64,000 nt of DNA from Terribacillus saccharophilus (lineage in GTDB: Bacteria > Bacillota > Bacilli > Bacillales > Amphibacillaceae): NCBI RefSeq assembly GCF_002272075.1, contig NZ_NPBJ01000004.1, positions 186,001-250,000 on the forward strand, read 5' to 3'. The stretch's first letter is position 1, and each line of letters opens with the position of its first letter. This document shows positions 63,021-64,000 of the stretch, one piece after another. Both the position numbers and the translations under genes were made by a program. Under the pieces are notes generated by a model. It had not been told where the DNA came from, ran no database searches, and saw only the letters and a list, made by a program, of their open reading frames with translations.

Positions 63021-63806
63021 TTAACTGGCACGGTGCTCAAGCCGCAGGCGATCTGCTACCATTGCAATGAATTCAGAATTTGTCGGTTTTGCTTTGGAGA
63101 TGCTGACTGTGTATCCGAACAGAGAGGAGATGCTATCCATATTTCCGCGGTTCCACGCTACTTCGATAGCATGGCGGATTGCTCTTTCCACTCGGGAAGC
63201 TGTCGTATTGTATGTTTTGGCAATGTCTGGATAAAGAACCTTGGTAATAGAACCGAGCAAGTCAATATCGTTATAGACCATTGTAATTGCTTCACGAAGG
63301 TACATATAACCTTTGATGTGTGCCGGTACACCGATTTCGTGGATGATATTCGTGATGCTCGCTTCCAGATTCGGTTTTTTATCACGTTTTTTCTCTTTTA
63401 CGCGAAGCGGACTTGACTCATAACTTCCGCCATATCCGCTTACCTGACGGATCTGTGCTGCCAGGTTCTCAAGATCGAAGGGCTTAAGGATGAAATAAGC
63501 AGCGCCGAGATCGACTGCCTTCTTCGTTACTTCTTCTTGACCGAAGGCTGTTAGCATGATCACATGTGGCATCGGTGCGGATGTTCTTTCTCTTAATGTA
63601 CGAAGAACAGCCAGTCCATCGACATGCGGCATGATGATGTCGAGTACGACGACATCCGGCTGGATATCTTCCAGCATATCTAAACAATCTTTTCCATTAT
63701 AAGCTGTTCCAATTACCTCTATATCGGATTGGTCTTCAAAATATTCCTCCATAAGCTGCACAAGCTCTCGATTGTCATCGACCAAAACTGCTTTTATCTT
63801 ATCCAT
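63021..63806 (-). CDS. spo0A: Sporulation master regulator Spo0A
   Basis: A 261-residue response regulator. The receiver domain has the acidic pair in [11 protein letters not shown], the phospho-Asp in [13 protein letters not shown] (~residue 56) and the Lys in FILKPFD; a charged linker ([10 protein letters not shown]) leads to the C-terminal DNA-binding domain with [19 protein letters not shown], the recognition helix for 0A boxes. Nearly the same length as in B. subtilis. GGGAGGAAG precedes the ATG. It lies alone with its own terminator. The upstream gap carries a sigma-H-like promoter and a perfect 0A box, so autoregulation is expected. Confidence 0.97.
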   Translation of the reverse strand: MDKIKAVLVDDNRELVQLMEEYFEDQSDIEVIGTAYNGKDCLDMLEDIQPDVVVLDIIMPHVDGLAVLRTLRERTSAPMPHVIMLTAFGQEEVTKKAVDLGAAYFILKPFDLENLAAQIRQVSGYGGSYESSPLRVKEKKRDKKPNLEASITNIIHEIGVPAHIKGYMYLREAITMVYNDIDLLGSITKVLYPDIAKTYNTTASRVERAIRHAIEVAWNRGNMDSISSLFGYTVSISKAKPTNSEFIAMVADRLRLEHRAS

Positions 63807-63850
63807 TCCCAGCTTCCTCCCTTAATATCCCTTATGATTCCACGTTATAG

Positions 63851-63877
63851 TTTCGACACATCAAGGTCAATTCCTGC
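63851..63877 (-). promoter_or_regulatory. Sigma-H promoter of spo0A
   Basis: On the minus strand GCAGGAATT (perfect RNAGGAWWW, 63869-63877), an 11-base spacer, GTCGAAA (one mismatch to RNNGAAT). The -10 also overlaps TGTCGAA, a near-0A box, so Spo0A~P could compete with sigma-H there. Confidence 0.75.
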
Positions 63878-63930
63878 CAAATTGAAAAAAACCACGCTTT
63901 TATTTCCAAAGAATGAAATCCTGCCCAACA

Positions 63931-63938
63931 TTCGACAA
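63931..63938 (-). promoter_or_regulatory. 0A box upstream of spo0A
   Basis: TTGTCGAA on the minus strand, an exact match to the Spo0A-binding consensus, about 50 bases upstream of the -35 element. Confidence 0.7.
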
Positions 63939-64000
63939 CATGTGACACTGTGCGTTCCGAACAAATGTTTCTTGTCTTTACAGTATACCGCATGACTTGA

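Overview
The window is a stretch of chromosome from an endospore-forming Bacillaceae bacterium. The evidence is the set of sporulation genes (spoIIAA-spoIIAB-sigF, dacF, the seven-gene spoVA operon, spoIIM, spo0A), a PerR/Fur arrangement typical of Bacillus relatives, and gene order that largely follows the Bacillus subtilis segment from sodF/scpAB through lysA, spoVA, fur, yqj genes and bkd to spo0A. Base composition looks like mid-40s percent GC. The genus cannot be fixed from sequence reading alone; a Terribacillus- or Oceanobacillus-like organism is a guess. Almost everything is on the minus strand, and several starts are TTG or GTG behind strong Shine-Dalgarno sequences (sodF, fur, drm, bkdR, rhaEW, the DUF1801 gene).

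Layout. 1-4.6 kb: partial sodF, scpB, scpA, a YjcZ-type mini-protein, ribT, a tiny membrane ORF, ppiB and lysA. 4.7-12.6 kb: sporulation core (spoVAA-F with a sigma-G promoter; spoIIAA-AB-sigF with a sigma-H-like promoter; dacF). 12.7-17.8 kb: nucleoside salvage (drm-punA-pdp), xerD, yqzK, fur with tandem PerR boxes. 17.9-30.1 kb: spoIIM, nudF, yqkF, yqkB-like, yqjQ, yqjN, a GDPD, namA, rnz, polY1, yqjE, a Prli42-like peptide, an L,D-transpeptidase and yqjA. 30.1-40.5 kb: brxB and the branched-chain keto-acid operon bkdR-ptb-bcd-buk-lpdV-bkdAA-bkdAB-bkdB. 40.5-62.7 kb: an accessory block between bkdR and spo0A, holding a class III-type aspartokinase, an orphan fucose/arabinose-isomerase-like gene with a cre site, a DUF1801 gene, a large L-rhamnose utilisation locus and a DMT transporter. 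63-64 kb: spo0A with a sigma-H-like promoter and a perfect 0A box.

The rhamnose locus is the most interesting part. It encodes RhaM, RhaA, RhaB and a bifunctional aldolase/dehydrogenase (RhaEW); a DeoR-family regulator; two uptake routes (an ABC importer and an MFS permease); and a three-gene sensing module (sugar-binding lipoprotein, sensor kinase, AraC-type response regulator) between the catabolic and ABC genes. Both catabolic promoters carry helically phased AAAYAAA repeats and cre-like sites just downstream of the -10. A working model is that rhamnose is sensed outside the cell by the lipoprotein-kinase pair, which turns on the ABC importer, while the DeoR protein senses a cytoplasmic intermediate and controls catabolism and the MFS permease, all under CcpA repression.

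Two other points stand out. BkdR, normally a sigma-54 activator, lacks the GAFTGA loop, and no -12/-24 promoter is visible before ptb. An isomerase-family gene of unknown substrate has its own catabolite-repression site. No tRNA, rRNA, CRISPR array, insertion sequence or prophage was seen.
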